A DNA stretch of 64,000 bases, from contig CM054178.1 of NCBI GenBank assembly GCA_028829895.1, forward strand, positions 100,864,058 through 100,928,057, read 5' to 3'. Both the position numbers and the translations under genes were made by a program. The notes beneath the pieces were generated by a model that was not told the DNA's origin, ran no database searches, and worked only from the letters and a program-made list of their open reading frames with translations. The DNA is from Sinotaia quadrata. Its lineage: Eukaryota > Mollusca > Gastropoda > Architaenioglossa > Viviparidae. Position 1 is the stretch's first letter. Every line of letters begins with the position of its first letter. Shown piece after piece: positions 1 to 11,924 of this stretch.

Positions 1-38
1 GTTCTGTCTCCCTTCTTAGTGTACCATAGTACGCGCGC

Positions 39-78
39 ACGCATACACGCACGCACGCACGCACACACACACACACAA
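39..78. repeat. CA/CG dinucleotide-rich microsatellite
   Basis: Alternating purine-pyrimidine tract of CG, GCAC and then pure CA units at the left edge. It is simple sequence with no coding content. The interval from here to about 445 is unique intronic or intergenic DNA in which I see nothing else. Confidence 0.9.
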
Positions 79-448
79 TGTTATACCGTATGCTCAACGT
101 TGTGAGTTGGTGATATCTCATTTGCCTAGGATGACTTTTCTCATAAATCAGACATTTAACAACTGCCACTACTACTGATATAAGACAAAACTAGAGTGTG
201 AACTCTTAATAAGATATTTAATTTTAGCAGTATTATTGTTTTTAATTTCCAAACTAATTCAGTTACATGAGACAGAGATTGGAGCTTGTGGTCCTAAAAC
301 TGAGTAGCTAACACTCGAGTGTTGGTACTGATGTGCAGTGTTGGGTATTAATAATGGCACACTTCGGCACCCTTATTTTATTCACTCTAGATTGCACTTG
401 CATTTGATTCTCATGTCATATCTTGTTTGCGCTCTACTCGGGTATTTG

Positions 449-979
449 TTTCCGGGCAAATGCATTTGATTCCTTGTTATCACTATATTCTAGACAAATG
501 TATTTGATTCCTTGTTATCACTATATTCTAGACAAGTGCATTTGATTCCTTGTTATCATTATATTCTAGACAAAGGCATTTGATTCTTTGTTTTCACTAT
601 ATTCTAGACAAATGCATTTGATTCCTTGTTTTCACTATTATTCTAGACAAATGCATTTAATTCCTTGTTTTCACTATATTCTAGACAAAGCACTTGAATC
701 CTTGTTTTCACTATATTCTAGTCAAATGCATTTGACTCCTTGTTTTCACTACATTCTAGTCAAAGGCATTTGATTCCTTGTTTTCACTATATTCTAGTCA
801 AAGGCATTTGACTCCTTGTTTCACTATATTCTAGTCAAAGGCATTTGACTCCTTGTTTTCACTATATTCTAGACAAATGCATTTGATTCCTTTTTTCACT
901 ATATTTTAGACAAATGCATTTGATTCCTTGTTTTCACTATAGTCTAGACAAAGGCAATTGACTCCTTGTTTTCACTATA
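449..979. repeat. 38-bp minisatellite, left part
   Basis: About 14 tandem copies of a 38-bp unit containing ATTCTAGACAAATGCATTTG followed by ATTCCTTGTTTTCACTAT. Copies differ by point changes (GACAAA/GTCAAA, TGCATTTG/GGCATTTG). A 61-codon open frame across it (588-773) is a by-product of the repeat and is not a gene. The array is interrupted by the hAT element at 988 and resumes at 4432, so both halves were once one array. Confidence 0.95.
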
Positions 980-987
980 TTCTAGAC

Positions 988-3900
988 TAGGGGTGGGCAA
1001 ACTACGGCCCCCGGGCCGCATGCGGCCCGCGGACTGATATTATGCGGCCCTTATGACGACATTTAGAAATTTAACAAAGGGCTTTCATGTGAAACCGTTA
1101 GCGCAGTCACGCTTGACGGACAAAATCGTCACTAATTGATTCGGGCAAACATTTAACTACTCGCACGTTGTACTGACGAAAGAAAGGACCATACCGTGTC
1201 AAACTGTTAGCAGTCACACTTGATGGACAGTCAAGGGCGAGAGCACTCTGGTCAGTTCTCTAATTGCAATCAAAGAAGTCTGCTACAATCACTTTCTGGC
1301 TAGAGATAGAGAGGGGAAGGGGAAAACCCATCAAGGACGAATAGGATGCGTAATATTGAGGTGGACAAATGTAAACAGGAACCAGTGTGGTAACTGCTGT
1401 CAAGGAGGGTAGGACATTGTGTTGAAGCAAACAAATGTAAACAGGTCTAGATGGACAGTCCCTACCCACCAAAACCCGAGCCCATAAATACTCCGTCATA
1501 TCCCATGGCAAGGCACTGCGATAATACTCATTGTACGAGATTTCTGGTCCAGCTTGAAAGGCAGTCATCAATGCGCTTTGGTAAGCTATCTATTCATTCT
1601 AGACTTAGAAATAAATTGTGTTAAACTATTATTCACATGTTGGTTAGAATTATTCGATTGAGATATATTAAAATTATATTGACTTATGGATATGTATAAT
1701 TCATGTTGAAATACTGTATCAATGAATGAAGGATGTATGGGGCTGATCAATTCTTTTACAGACATGTTGTTAGATGAATGATTGATGAGAAAGCAAAAAA
1801 AGATAGAAAAGTTAAGAATTGTTCTAAGCGCTATGCTCTGTGTTTTGCAGCGAGTACCGAGCGTGCCTTTCTTCATTAACCGTTGTGTCCTGCTTGGAAC
1901 GACCAACACCAAAGTCCACAGGGCCAACTACGGAACTCTAAGACTTCAGTTGGAGACTGATTCAACTCTTGGGGTCCAACCTCCAGACTTCGCCAGTCAT
2001 CTTATTAACTGTAAATTAACATTGTCTGTCTTTACCCTCACTGTGTGATCAAAAGTTTTCAAAGTTTTTTTGCTGTTATAAATTATTTTCACATTTACAA
2101 TGTTCAAATTAATTTATTTGTTGTAGTAGTCTTGATATATTTCTGAAATTTATTCTGAGTTTACTCCTTGTTTTCCGAATATTTTATTTTTACACACAGC
2201 CGGAAGTAGGTTTTGTTCCATTTCCTTTTTAAAGTTTGTAATTTGTAAAATTCTAACAAATTTTATTAAAACAATGAGTGTCACTAAAAAACGTAAGATT
2301 GAAGATGAATGCCGTGTTTTTAATGATGAATGGACAACTAAGTACTGTTTATAAAAGTTGGTAGCAAATCAGTTTGCTTGTTGTGTCATGAGTCAGTGGC
2401 TGTCTTCAAGGAGTACAATTTAAAAAGACACTACCAAACAAAACATTCCGATTTCGGATACAATTTAACAACCTAGGAGAGGAAAAGGAAATGCCTGGAG
2501 CTGATGAAAAATTTGGAGAAACAGCAAACTGTTTTCACTAAACAGTCCACAATTCAAGATGCTGCAACAGAAGCTAGTCTGGTGCTGTCACACAGAATTG
2601 TAAAACACAACAAGCCATTTTCTGATGGCGAGTTCATCAAGGAATGTTTGCTAGATGCAGCAAACATTATGTGTCCAGAACAAAAAAACAAATTTGACAA
2701 CATTACTTTATCAAGGAGAACTGTGGTCAGACGTGTTGACAAGATAAGTAACAATTTGATGCATAAACTTCAAGATGCAAGTAAACAATTTTTGTGGTAC
2801 TCTCTTGCATTGGATGAGAGTACCGATGTACACGATACTGCCCAATTATTGATATTTATACGTGGAAAAACACTTCTTTCAAACTCACTGAAGTGTTACT
2901 AAGTGTTGAGTCACTCAAAGACACAACCACAGGCCATGATATATTCAATGCTGTTAATAACTATATTGAAAGAACTGGGTTGGTTTGGAACAAGATGGCA
3001 AGTGTTACAACTGACGGAGCTCGTGCTTTGACCGGAAAAAATGTAGGTCTGGTAAAGTTGATAAGTGATAAGATTAAAGCAGAATAACTTGACCACACAT
3101 TATTACCACTTCACTGTGTGATCCATCAAGAAAATCTGTGTAAAACTGTTTTGAATATCAAGCATGTTATTGACCTAGTTGTCAGTGTCATCAACCTCAT
3201 CAGATCAAGAGGACTTAATCACAGACAGTTCAGGGCATTACTTGACGATTTGGAAACTGAACATTCCGATGTGCTGTACCACACCAGTGTTCGATGGCTG
3301 AGTCTCGGCAAGGTGTTGAGGCGAGTGTGGGGCCTCAGAGAAGAAATAGTGATGTTCCTAGAGATGAAGGGCATTGAATGTGACTTTAATACTAACATTG
3401 TCAATAAAGAGTGGAAGTTAGACTTTATGTTTGCCATTGAAATTATGGAAAAGTTAAATGAACTGAATGTCAAACTTCAGGGCAATGGTGCATTTGCACA
3501 TGAAATGTATGTTCATGTAAAATCATTTCGGGCAAAACTCTCACTGTTCTCCAGACAAGCAAGTGAAAAAAAAGTTTTGTCACTTCCCTTTGCTGAAACA
3601 AGAAACCATTTCTGGTGAAATGACTGAAAAGTATAGAGCCCAATTAGATGCACTGACTGATGAATTTGGAAGGAGATTTAAAGATTTCAAGAACTTAGAG
3701 CCACACTTCAATATTCTCAGTTCCCCTTTTAGTGCAGAAGCTGATACAGCCCCGGAGGACATACAGTTAGAGCTTCTTGACTTACAAGCAGATCATGACC
3801 TGAAAGAGAAATTCAAGTCAGATGGTTTGCTGGATTTCTATGGATCTTTATCAGAAGAATCATTTCCAAACTTGAAAAACTTTGCAGCTAAACTTTTATC

Positions 3901-4423
3901 ATTGTTTGAATCAACATACATTTGCGAACAAGCATTTTCTTGCTTGAAGATCAACAAATCTAAGAATAGGTCTTTATTGTCGGACTGCAACTTGCATGCT
4001 GTCATGCGAATTTCAACAAGTAAACTTGCTCCAGATTTCAAGAATATTGTTAAAAATTGCAAGCAGTTACATACATCTCATTAGAAATCAATAATTGTAA
4101 TGACAATGTAGTCGGTTTATGTCTAAATTAAAGCCACTGATAGATAATTTTAAAAATTTATTATAATAATAAAAATGTAAAATCTTGTTAACAAATTAGT
4201 AAAAGTGTTAGTCCATACTGTAAAATATAATGTATAAATGTATAAGTAAAATAAAATTGAAATAATTGGTTATTTATAGTTTTATACTGTTTTATAAATA
4301 ATTCATAATTACTTATTGTGATAGGTTGCTGTAAACAAAGTGGGTATAATATATATATGCGGCCCCCCAATAGCTTTACATTTGTCAATGTGGCCCTACA
4401 CACAAAAAGTTTGCCCACCCCTG
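988..4423 (+). mobile_element. hAT transposon, 3436 bp, with terminal repeats and 8-bp target duplication
   Basis: The left end begins TAGGGGTGGGCAAACT (988-1003) and the right end is AGTTTGCCCACCCCTG (4408-4423), an inverted repeat differing only at the outermost base. TTCTAGAC flanks both sides (980-987 and 4424-4431), a perfect 8-bp target duplication, the hAT hallmark. GC-rich GCGGCCC motifs sit just inside both ends. The interior has a decayed transposase at 2274-4084; 1004-2273 and 4085-4407 are non-coding. Terminal sequence and transposase resemble the GTF2IRD2/Charlie8-type hAT group, by recollection and not by search. Confidence 0.93.
2274..4084 (+). pseudogene. hAT transposase pseudogene, GTF2IRD2-like
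   Basis: Decayed transposase read from ATG 2274 (MSVTKKRKIE). In order I see a BED-like zinc finger (CLLC, then HYQTKH, about 2380-2450), the LALDESTD segment (about 2805), TDGARALTGK (about 3015), an HCVIHQENL motif (about 3111), SVRWLSLGKVL (about 3286) and a C-terminal hAT dimerisation region with FESTYICEQAFSCLK (about 3905-3955). Breaks: a one-base frameshift near 2348, TAG at 2474, a frameshift near 2865, TAA at 3085, and a frameshift at the A8 run 3566-3573. The frames join in one order at near full length, so it was intact when it inserted. It cannot make transposase now. Domesticated relatives in vertebrates (GTF2IRD2) are established knowledge. Confidence 0.9.
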
Positions 4424-4431
4424 TTCTAGAC

Positions 4432-4590
4432 AAATGCATTTGATTCCTTGTTTTCACTATATTCTAGTCAAAGGTATTTGATTCCTTGTTTTCACTACAT
4501 TCTAGTCAAAGGCATTTAACTTCTTGTTTTCACTACATTCTAGTCAAATGCATTTGATTCCTTGTTTTCACTATATTCTAGAGTTAGACA
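4432..4590. repeat. 38-bp minisatellite, right part
   Basis: Continues the 449-979 array with four further copies of the TTCTAGAC..TTTTCACTAT unit, in the same orientation and register, directly after the hAT target duplication. It fades near 4590 into a T-rich tract (about 4607-4621). Confidence 0.93.
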
Positions 4591-4599
4591 AAGGCAGTT

Positions 4600-5074
4600 G
4601 ACCCCAATTTTTTTTTTTTTCTTTGCGCATTGCTCTGGACCCGTGAATTTGATCCTAATGTTTCCTCTTCTTTGCCCACACTCCGGGCACATGTACTGAT
4701 ATGCCTTTGAAGTCACACGGACTAAATTGCAGTGAACTGCTTTCCTTGTCATCTTGGGACTCAGCGGGAGCAAAATTTTCCAAGGCCATGGGTATTTCTC
4801 TGAATTCTAAAACTGTTACTCGTAATATCTCACACTGGATACCTCAGACACACAGCTCGCAACGAAGCCTAAAGGGGTGCTCTGGTTTCAGTGTGAAATT
4901 TACCCCCTAAACCTTGATTTTTGATTTATTCCCAAGACCTATAACCCCCCAAACCGGTGCCGGTAATCTGCCTCCACTCAGTCACCCACTGGATATGAGT
5001 ATGGAGCTAGTGTCGGATTATAAACCTATGTTTTTTCCCCGGATGGGACCTATGTGTTAAAGGAACTTTTTTTT

Positions 5075-5112
<38 letters not shown>

Positions 5113-5780
5113 TGTGTGTGTGTTGTATTGTTGAAGTATCGTCTGGAAAGTGCGTGTAGTAACATATATGTTTATTATTTCATCCCAACCCCATTGCACC
5201 CAGGAGGTCTGTCCTTTTTTACATTCCGTCTGCTTCCCCAGTGATGCCCCCTACCGCCCCACCATTGGTCGACTAAAGTAATGATTGGGAGGACCACCTA
5301 AATTTATACAACAAAATTACAAAGTAAATAAGGAAATAATAATGGATATATAAAAACAACTAATTAAATTATTATGACCAGGTAAATAAACAAGTAAAAT
5401 TGAACAAATAATAAGCCAAATGATAAATGATTAAACAGGAGAAAGGAAAAAATAAAAGGGAAAAAATAATAATAATCAGAACTGCTAAATAATATAAAAG
5501 GAAAAAAAAAAAAGAGAGAAGAAAAACAAAAAGGGTGTTGGATTCTTTGTTGTTTTTTTTAAAAAAAATTTAAAAAAAAAAAAAAAAAAGGGAAGAAAAA
5601 AAAAAAAGGGATACACCCGAACAACAAGAGCTCAGAACGACAGACAGCCTTGACCGGCCAGGCATTAGGTAACGAGTAAGCCACCAAACAACTCTGCGGA
5701 CATTTGGAAACAATACAAGAGAACTACTTTGACATAGCCAGTGGGTTAAACCATCCCCTCCCTTTTCCCCCACACACCCC
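4600..5780. other. Non-coding interval with simple-sequence tracts
   Basis: Holds a poly-T run near 4610, a TG microsatellite at 5080-5122 and very A-rich sequence at 5480-5610. Minus-strand open frames here are short and partly low-complexity. No splice-consistent exon or recognisable protein was seen. Confidence 0.6.
5080..5122. repeat. (TG)n microsatellite
   Basis: About 20 TG units, interrupted once by GAG, following a poly-T run. It could form Z-DNA and is likely length-polymorphic. Confidence 0.95.
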
Positions 5781-5784
5781 TCAC

Positions 5785-5826
5785 CCAGCGCGAAAGCGGC
5801 GGAAGCCGGAAGCGCCCCCTACACTC
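5785..5826 (+). mobile_element. SINE-like 3' fragment, copy 1
   Basis: A 42-bp GC-rich block built from GCGGAAGCCGGAAGCGCC, followed by CTACACTC and a short CATCCATCC tail. The same block occurs at 47369-47410 with one mismatch and an AATCAATCAATC tail instead. A conserved core with variable 4-bp tail repeats is what retroposed SINE 3' ends look like. No tRNA head is visible directly upstream, so only the 3' end is supported. Confidence 0.6.
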
Positions 5827-6020
5827 CATCCATCCGTTACTCGTAATTAAACTTACCAGTCACGATTTCGCCGAAGTGAGACCCATAGCTTACAGCAACA
5901 CAAGCTTTTATTCGTCTGAAGTAGAAAAGGCTTTAGCAGATATATTAACAGCGTAACTACGTGTAGTGATACCTGTCTGATACCCCTGTGCTACCCGTGT
6001 GCGTTCTTACACTCCCGCTG

Positions 6021-6040
6021 GATTGGGGAATCGAACCCAG
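6021..6040 (-). other. tRNA B-box-like remnant
   Basis: On the minus strand this reads GGTTCGATTCCCC, matching the pol III B box/T-loop. The flanking T-stem pairs poorly and I could not fold a cloverleaf, so it is not a functional tRNA call. It may be a remnant of a tRNA-derived SINE. Confidence 0.3.
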
Positions 6041-6469
6041 AGAGCTTTTTGCAAACCAAACCGTCATCTTCTCTGCATTACCGCTAAAAGCTCTTATAAG
6101 TTCATTTTATCTTTTGACGCTTCGAAAATATTTGGAATTAAGTGAGCAGGAAAGTAATTTGTGCTGCCAGATGTGTGATGGGAGCTAAGCAGTTTTAATG
6201 CTATTTCGTAGCAGTTTCCTGCGCATATAGAAAATGTAAAGCTTATAGTTTTAATTTTAATTCGTAGGCTTTTACATTTTATTAATTTATTTTTGTGCAA
6301 AAAGCTATGACACGCAAACATCGGTTGTGATTATTTACACTTTAATTTAAGCATCCGCAACTTCTCTAACTCTTCTGCTCCAATCCCTTGCGCGCCTTAC
6401 TTCTGGTTTCGTAGACAGACACACAGTCATGTCTTGTGCACATTGTAACAAATTCTTTAACAGTTCTCA

Positions 6470-6655
6470 GTAGAAAAGAGAAGGAAAGTGTACACTGCTA
6501 GAGACTCATAATGCCTGTGGTATGGACATACTTCAGTGGAATGAGCACAGTACTGTGCAATAGAAAAGAGACTGAAAAATGTACACTGCTAAAGATTTAT
6601 AATGCCTGTGGTATGGACATACTTCAGTGGAATGAGCACGTTACTGTGCAGTAAG
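6470..6655. repeat. Two-copy tandem duplication, about 92 bp unit
   Basis: The segment with AATGCCTGTGGTATGGACAT and ACTTCAGTGGAATGAGCAC occurs at 6509-6547 and again at 6600-6638, embedded in a longer near-identical duplication beginning TAGAAAAGAG. Non-coding. Confidence 0.85.
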
Positions 6656-7044
6656 TAAATTATGTCCAAAAGAGTAGTTACATAGAATGTGCGCACGTCA
6701 TGCCAAATTACGTGCATACGTACAGTCATATTATAACAGCAGTACGTGTGAACTGCACACACCCTGGCACACATTCAAAGTTCTAGTTAAAGGCGATGGA
6801 TGATGTAAATATTTAGAAAACAACTCTCCCTCGTTTTTGCACAGACATACCGCGGGAAGCTCACGAGTAATTAGCTTCTGATGCCATGCGTCACGTGAAA
6901 TGCTCGGCAAGGCAAATGTGTGGGATAGGCAGCCCACACTACTAGCATCAGCATAACTATTCTTGATGTAGTGCAAACGCATATATCACAATATTAGCAT
7001 CAATTTAACCATTTTTAGTACATACCCGTAGACCACGTTACTAG

Positions 7045-7310
7045 CATGAGCCTATCGATTCTTAGTAAAACTTATAGACCACTCCACTAGCACCAGTATA
7101 GCCAATCTTGTTACATACCCATAGACCACTCTTAGCACCAGAAGCCGGACTTGTTGTATACTCATAGACTATTCCTTTAGCACCAACATAGCTATTTTTC
7201 TTATATATCCATTGACCTGCACTAACACCAGCATAGCCATTTTTTGTTATATACCCATAGATCACTCCACCAACATAGCCATTCTTTTTATATACCCACT
7301 GTGACGGGCA
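7045..7310. repeat. Minisatellite of about 43-bp units
   Basis: Degenerate copies of a unit containing TATACCCATAGACCACTCC and ACTAGCACCAGCATAGCC. The minus-strand frame at 7062-7265 is a repeat artefact. The same unit family forms the 8622-8950 array, separated by about 1.3 kb of unrelated unique sequence. Confidence 0.85.
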
Positions 7311-8510
7311 CGCCGCTTAGTTAATGAAAATATTTATTATTTATTAATTAGTCTTTCATAATTAATTACAAGTGATGAGAGTCTTAATTTATTTTATTAA
7401 TGATCCTCCAACAGACACCACTCATTGCTCACTTGGAGGATATTTGGCGCTGTAAACGTTTTCTCTATTCCACAGCATAAAATAACATTTACAGTCCCAT
7501 AATGTTTCTGTGAGAAAAACGTCTTACTAAAGGGGAAGACAAACCTGACTTTTAATCTATATTTAGCAAGCCCCCATCTACCCACTTTCTTCTCCAACAT
7601 AAGATTATCAATGTGTAAGAAGGTCATTAAATTTAACAATAAGTTTATTAAATGAACAATCAGATATACATAGGTCAATTACAATGAAATAGATTACTTG
7701 ACATCAATATTCCATCAACTCATGTTCAGATATTTTATGTTTACACAGTCTTTGTGTGTGTGTGTGTGTGTGTAAAATATAATTACAATTTGACAATAGA
7801 GTCAATACAAATCAGAGGTTAGTCCTATCAGAGAATAGAAATGGAGTTATTAGAGGTAGGTAATTTAAAGTCTTTTTTTTTTTAATATATGACCTGCATT
7901 AAGCATTGCTTCAACAGTCTTCACTTGCTTTTACAACAATGTCATAATGTCCAAATGTCTCTTACCACATGTGTGGAAAACACTGATGCACCATTGTATT
8001 GTCGAATGAACTTAAGTGCTCTCTTCAACTTGTCAGTTCCTTCAAGCAGAACACGATGATTACAGTAATTCTGGTAACTTCATTGTTCCCAAATTCTCCC
8101 GATGTATCCAGCATATACATCAAAGTATATACCATATTCCTTATGCTTACACAATGCAATAGAAGTTCCATCTCCTTCCGGGTCTTTCAAGTTTCTGACC
8201 AATGAACACGTGAAGGGTAGCTGGACACTTGAGAGTTGAAATTCCAAACTTGGAACTCAAACTCAAACGTCAAAAGGCCACTTGTTCATTGCAAAATATA
8301 ATTAAGGAGCAAACCTAAGTTTCCTGTTCATCACAGTATAACTCCATTCTATATTACATCACATTCTCAACTTACAGTTTCATGCAACAGCATTTATTAG
8401 CCAGATACACATATGGTAAAATAAATACAGCATATCAAACAGTGTCACATGTTAGCACACTACATGTGTGCTGCTAAGTTCAAACATTTGTAGAAATAAA
8501 AGTCAACTCA
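7311..8510. other. Unique AT-rich interval
   Basis: No recognisable coding sequence. It contains a TG microsatellite at about 7755-7772 and otherwise unremarkable AT-rich DNA between two related minisatellites. Confidence 0.6.
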
Positions 8511-8511
8511 C

Positions 8512-8556
8512 ATAGTACATCTCTATGTACTATTACTATTGATATATCAATAGTAA
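8512..8556. other. Two adjacent perfect palindromes
   Basis: ATAGTACAT / CTCT / ATGTACTAT (8512-8533) is a 9-bp-arm hairpin. It overlaps by one base a 24-bp perfect palindrome at 8533-8556 whose left half is TTACTATTGATA. No terminal-repeat element was found around it. Confidence 0.8.
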
Positions 8557-8621
8557 AAGTGCATGAATTGTTTCTAAGTCCATTCTCTTTCATCCAGTCA
8601 GTTTAACTCACCATCAGTCTA

Positions 8622-8950
8622 AAGACTACCATTTTTGTTATATACCCATTGACTACACACTAGCACCAGCATAACCTGTTATATACCCATTGACTACACA
8701 CTAGCACCAGCATAACCTGTTATATACCCTTTGACTACATACTAGCACCAGCATAACCTGTTATATACCCATTGGCTACACACTAGCACTAGCATAACCT
8801 GTTATATACCCATTGGCTACACACTAGCACCAGCATAACCTGTTATATATCCATTGGCTACGCACTAGCACTATCATAGCCATTCATAAATCACGCCACT
8901 AACATGAGCATAAGTATTCTTAGTACAAAGCCATAAACCACACACTAGCA
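8622..8950. repeat. Minisatellite of about 41-bp units
   Basis: About seven copies with TGTTATATACCCATTGACTA and CACACTAGCACCAGCATAACC-type segments, very similar in the centre and degenerate at the edges. Same family as 7045-7310. Confidence 0.9.
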
Positions 8951-9280
8951 AAGCCATTCTTAGTTTAGTATCTGTACAGACTGACATTGAATAGTATGCC
9001 ATTCTTCAGAATTAGTTCACATTCTCCAGAAGACTTGCTTCTTTTCTTTTGCATTGTATTTGTTTCTTTTACTTCCTTTGTTTCTGTTTAATTGGAGCAT
9101 TATCATTGTCTTGAAATGAGTTAAAGGGAACACTTTTACGTATCGCCAGCTATTAGTTTTAGTTTTAATTCATAAACCAAGCAAGAAGGCAATGAAGCAG
9201 AGCAACAGACGCCACCGAGAGCGACATTTGAAATTATGGCCAAAATGCACAGTAGACTCGCATGACGAGACGCTCAAGTC

Positions 9281-9282
<2 letters not shown>

Positions 9283-9324
<42 letters not shown>
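9283..9324. repeat. (GA)n microsatellite
   Basis: About 21 uninterrupted GA units. The open frame at 9192-9389 runs through it as an RERERE stretch and is not considered a gene. Confidence 0.95.
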
Positions 9325-9326
<2 letters not shown>

Positions 9327-9969
9327 TTCGATTATTTCTCCCCATCTTTGTTCCCCTTCCCCTCGTTTCCTTACACTGACTCCCGTTAGATGTGCCTGTC
9401 ATAAAAGTGCCGTGCCATCATCCCCACTTTTGCCGTAGAATAGCGCGGAGATTGAGCTTGCACGAGAAGGCGTGATCGACTGCACGTTTCCAAAGAAACT
9501 AAGAGCAGAATAACGAGTATCAAATTTCAGCCTTCATATTTCAGCCTTAAACTAGAGCAATTGGGTGTTAAGTCTTCGAGCACGTTTTACTCACCTTCAC
9601 AGAATGAATTATGTTGCAATGATTTTTATTTTTAAACACTACCATTGATCGAACACTGAATCCGAAACAACGAAAGCAGCATCATTTGTTACCACTTAGC
9701 ATTGTCATCCACGTTCAGCGTTCGCTACGATTTGGACGGTTAGTAATATGTACTGCTTGCTATCATCAACTGTCAATTCGTATAGATATGGTTGTTCTAT
9801 AATATCTGTAGTTTTCCTCTATTTGAAAAAAAAATAATTTAGAATTAGATTCGTCACTGAGCAAGCTTAATTACTGACTGCCTCCATTCTCAAGAATCAA
9901 GGGTTTTTTTGTTTGTTTTTTGTCTTTACCTTTCAAGTTTTGCTACTGCACTGTCTCTAACAACACGAG

Positions 9970-10545
9970 TCTTTGATGTTCAGTAATTTAGTTCTACTGA
10001 CTGCCTCTAGCTAGCACCAGGAATCTTGGGTGTTCAGTAACTTTTAGTTTTGCACTAGATACTTCTAACTTCATCTATTTTATTGTTCACTAATTTAGTT
10101 CTATTGACTGCCTTTAGCTAAGTCCAGGAATCTTGGATATTCAGTAACTTTTAGTATTACACTAGATACTTATAACTTCATCTATTTTATTGTTCAGTAC
10201 TCTAGTTCTATTGACTGCCTCTAGCTAGCACCAGTAATCTTGGGTGTTCAGTAACTTTTATTATTGCACTAGATACTTCTAACCTCATCTATTTTATTGT
10301 TCAGTACTTTAGTTCTATTGACTGCCTTTAGCTAGCACCAGGAATCTTGGGTGTTCAGTAACTTTGCACTAGATACTTCTAACTTCATTTATTTTATTGT
10401 TCAATAATTTAGTTCTATTGACTGCCTTTAGCTAGACCAGGAATCTTGGGTGTTCAGTAACTTTTAGTATTACACCAGATACTTCCAACTTCATCTATTT
10501 TATTGTTCAGTAATTTAGTTCTGCTGGCTTCCTCTAACTCCAAGA
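9970..10545. repeat. Minisatellite of about 107-bp units
   Basis: Five to six copies of a unit containing TTTAGTTCTATTGACTGCCT, AGCACCAGGAATCTTGG and ACTAGATACTTCTAACTTC. Small indels between copies. Non-coding. Confidence 0.9.
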
Positions 10546-10894
10546 ATGCTTGCTAGCAACAATTGCTACCGTATTAGTTGTCTCAAATAAATTTTTGATG
10601 CTCACTAGTTTAGCTCTTTTTGGTGCTTCTAGCCTCAGGAATCATGGAAATTTCATAACATTTAGTACTGCATTGGTTGATTCTAATTGTATGAATCTTT
10701 GATTCACTAATGTAGTAGTAATGACTTCTTTAATCTCATTAATCGTGATGTTCACTCTTTTGGCATACGTTAGCTGTCTGAACCTTCGATGTAGTTCTAC
10801 TGACTACTTCTAGTGTCGGGAGTCTCGGATGTTTCATATCCTAATTAGCACTGTACTACTACTGCAAATACGTCTTCTAGTTGCCTTTGGCTAA

Positions 10895-11150
10895 ACGAAT
10901 CTTGGATGTTCATTAATCTCTACTAGTCACATCCACGCTTGCGAATCTTGGATATTCATTAATCTCTACTAGTCAAATCCACGCTTGCTAATCTTGGATA
11001 TTCATTAATCTCTACTAGTCACATCCACACTTGCGAATCTTGGATGTTCATTAATCTCTACTAGTCACATCCACGCTTGCGAATCTTGGATGTTCATTAA
11101 TCTCTACTAGTCACATCCACGCTTGCGAATCTTGGATGTTCGTTAATTCC
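10895..11150. repeat. 46-bp minisatellite
   Basis: Five nearly identical copies containing GAATCTTGGATGTTCATTAA, TCTCTACTAGTCACATCCAC and GCTTGC. High copy identity suggests recent expansion. Confidence 0.93.
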
Positions 11151-11365
11151 TTCACATTTCTTGCGAATCTGAGATATTCAGTAATCTACAGTAAGCCTAG
11201 TTGTATCTAGCTTCATTAATCTTTTGATAGTCCATAACAGCTAACCGGTCTCTGATATCACATGTTTTTAAATGTTCATTAATTTCTATTAACAGTTTCT
11301 ATTTGCAGTAATCTGGACATACTACAATTTTTATCCCGCCTTTTACATTCCGAATTTTGATTGTT

Positions 11366-11465
11366 CATTGGTCTCCACTACCTATCTTTATCTGCATTAA
11401 TCTCCACTACCTGTCTTTATCTGCATTAATCTCCACTACCTATCTTTATCTGCATTAATCTTTTG
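11366..11465. repeat. Short tandem array, about 31-bp units
   Basis: Three copies of CTCCACTACC followed by TATCTTTATCTGCATTAAT. Non-coding. Confidence 0.85.
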
Positions 11466-11924
11466 ATATTCCACATTTAAAAATAAAATTCTACCTTAAC
11501 AACTCGAATTTTCATATGCTTGTCCCCTTTGATTGCACGAATCTCTGATGTTCATTTAATTAAGCAAACTATTTGCATACACTGAACAATTCTTAACTGC
11601 CGCTAGCAACACAAATCTTGGTGATCGTTTGTGGTCCATTGAACTGTTCACCCGAAGCATGACAAGTTCCTGAAATCGGTTTTTATCTTTATTCCCCATT
11701 TCTTTGGAGACAAAATTATTGTTGTATAAAATCAGACAGCATTTGTTGTTGTAGTGAATTCGATTTCGGACGTTTTTCACTTCTAGTCACTCACGGATGG
11801 AGACAGGATGGGCACGTGCAGTTCGTGCAAAAATACACATCATGTGACTTAAACACGCATTTCTTTTTCGTACTTGGTCATGACAAAATGGAAGATGTCT
11901 GGAACTCAGCCTGTCTTACGATTC

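Noticed and set aside
588..773. 61-codon frame with SRQMHLIPCFHY repeats
   Set aside because: It lies wholly in the 38-bp minisatellite.
449..979. CRISPR-like array
   Set aside because: Units are contiguous 38-bp repeats without unique spacers, in an animal genome.
6005..6075. tRNA gene on the minus strand
   Set aside because: A B-box-like GGTTCGATTCC is present, but the T-stem and the rest of the cloverleaf do not pair.
7062..7265. Minus-strand glycine/tyrosine-rich repeat peptide
   Set aside because: Translation of a minisatellite; no flanking coding sequence.
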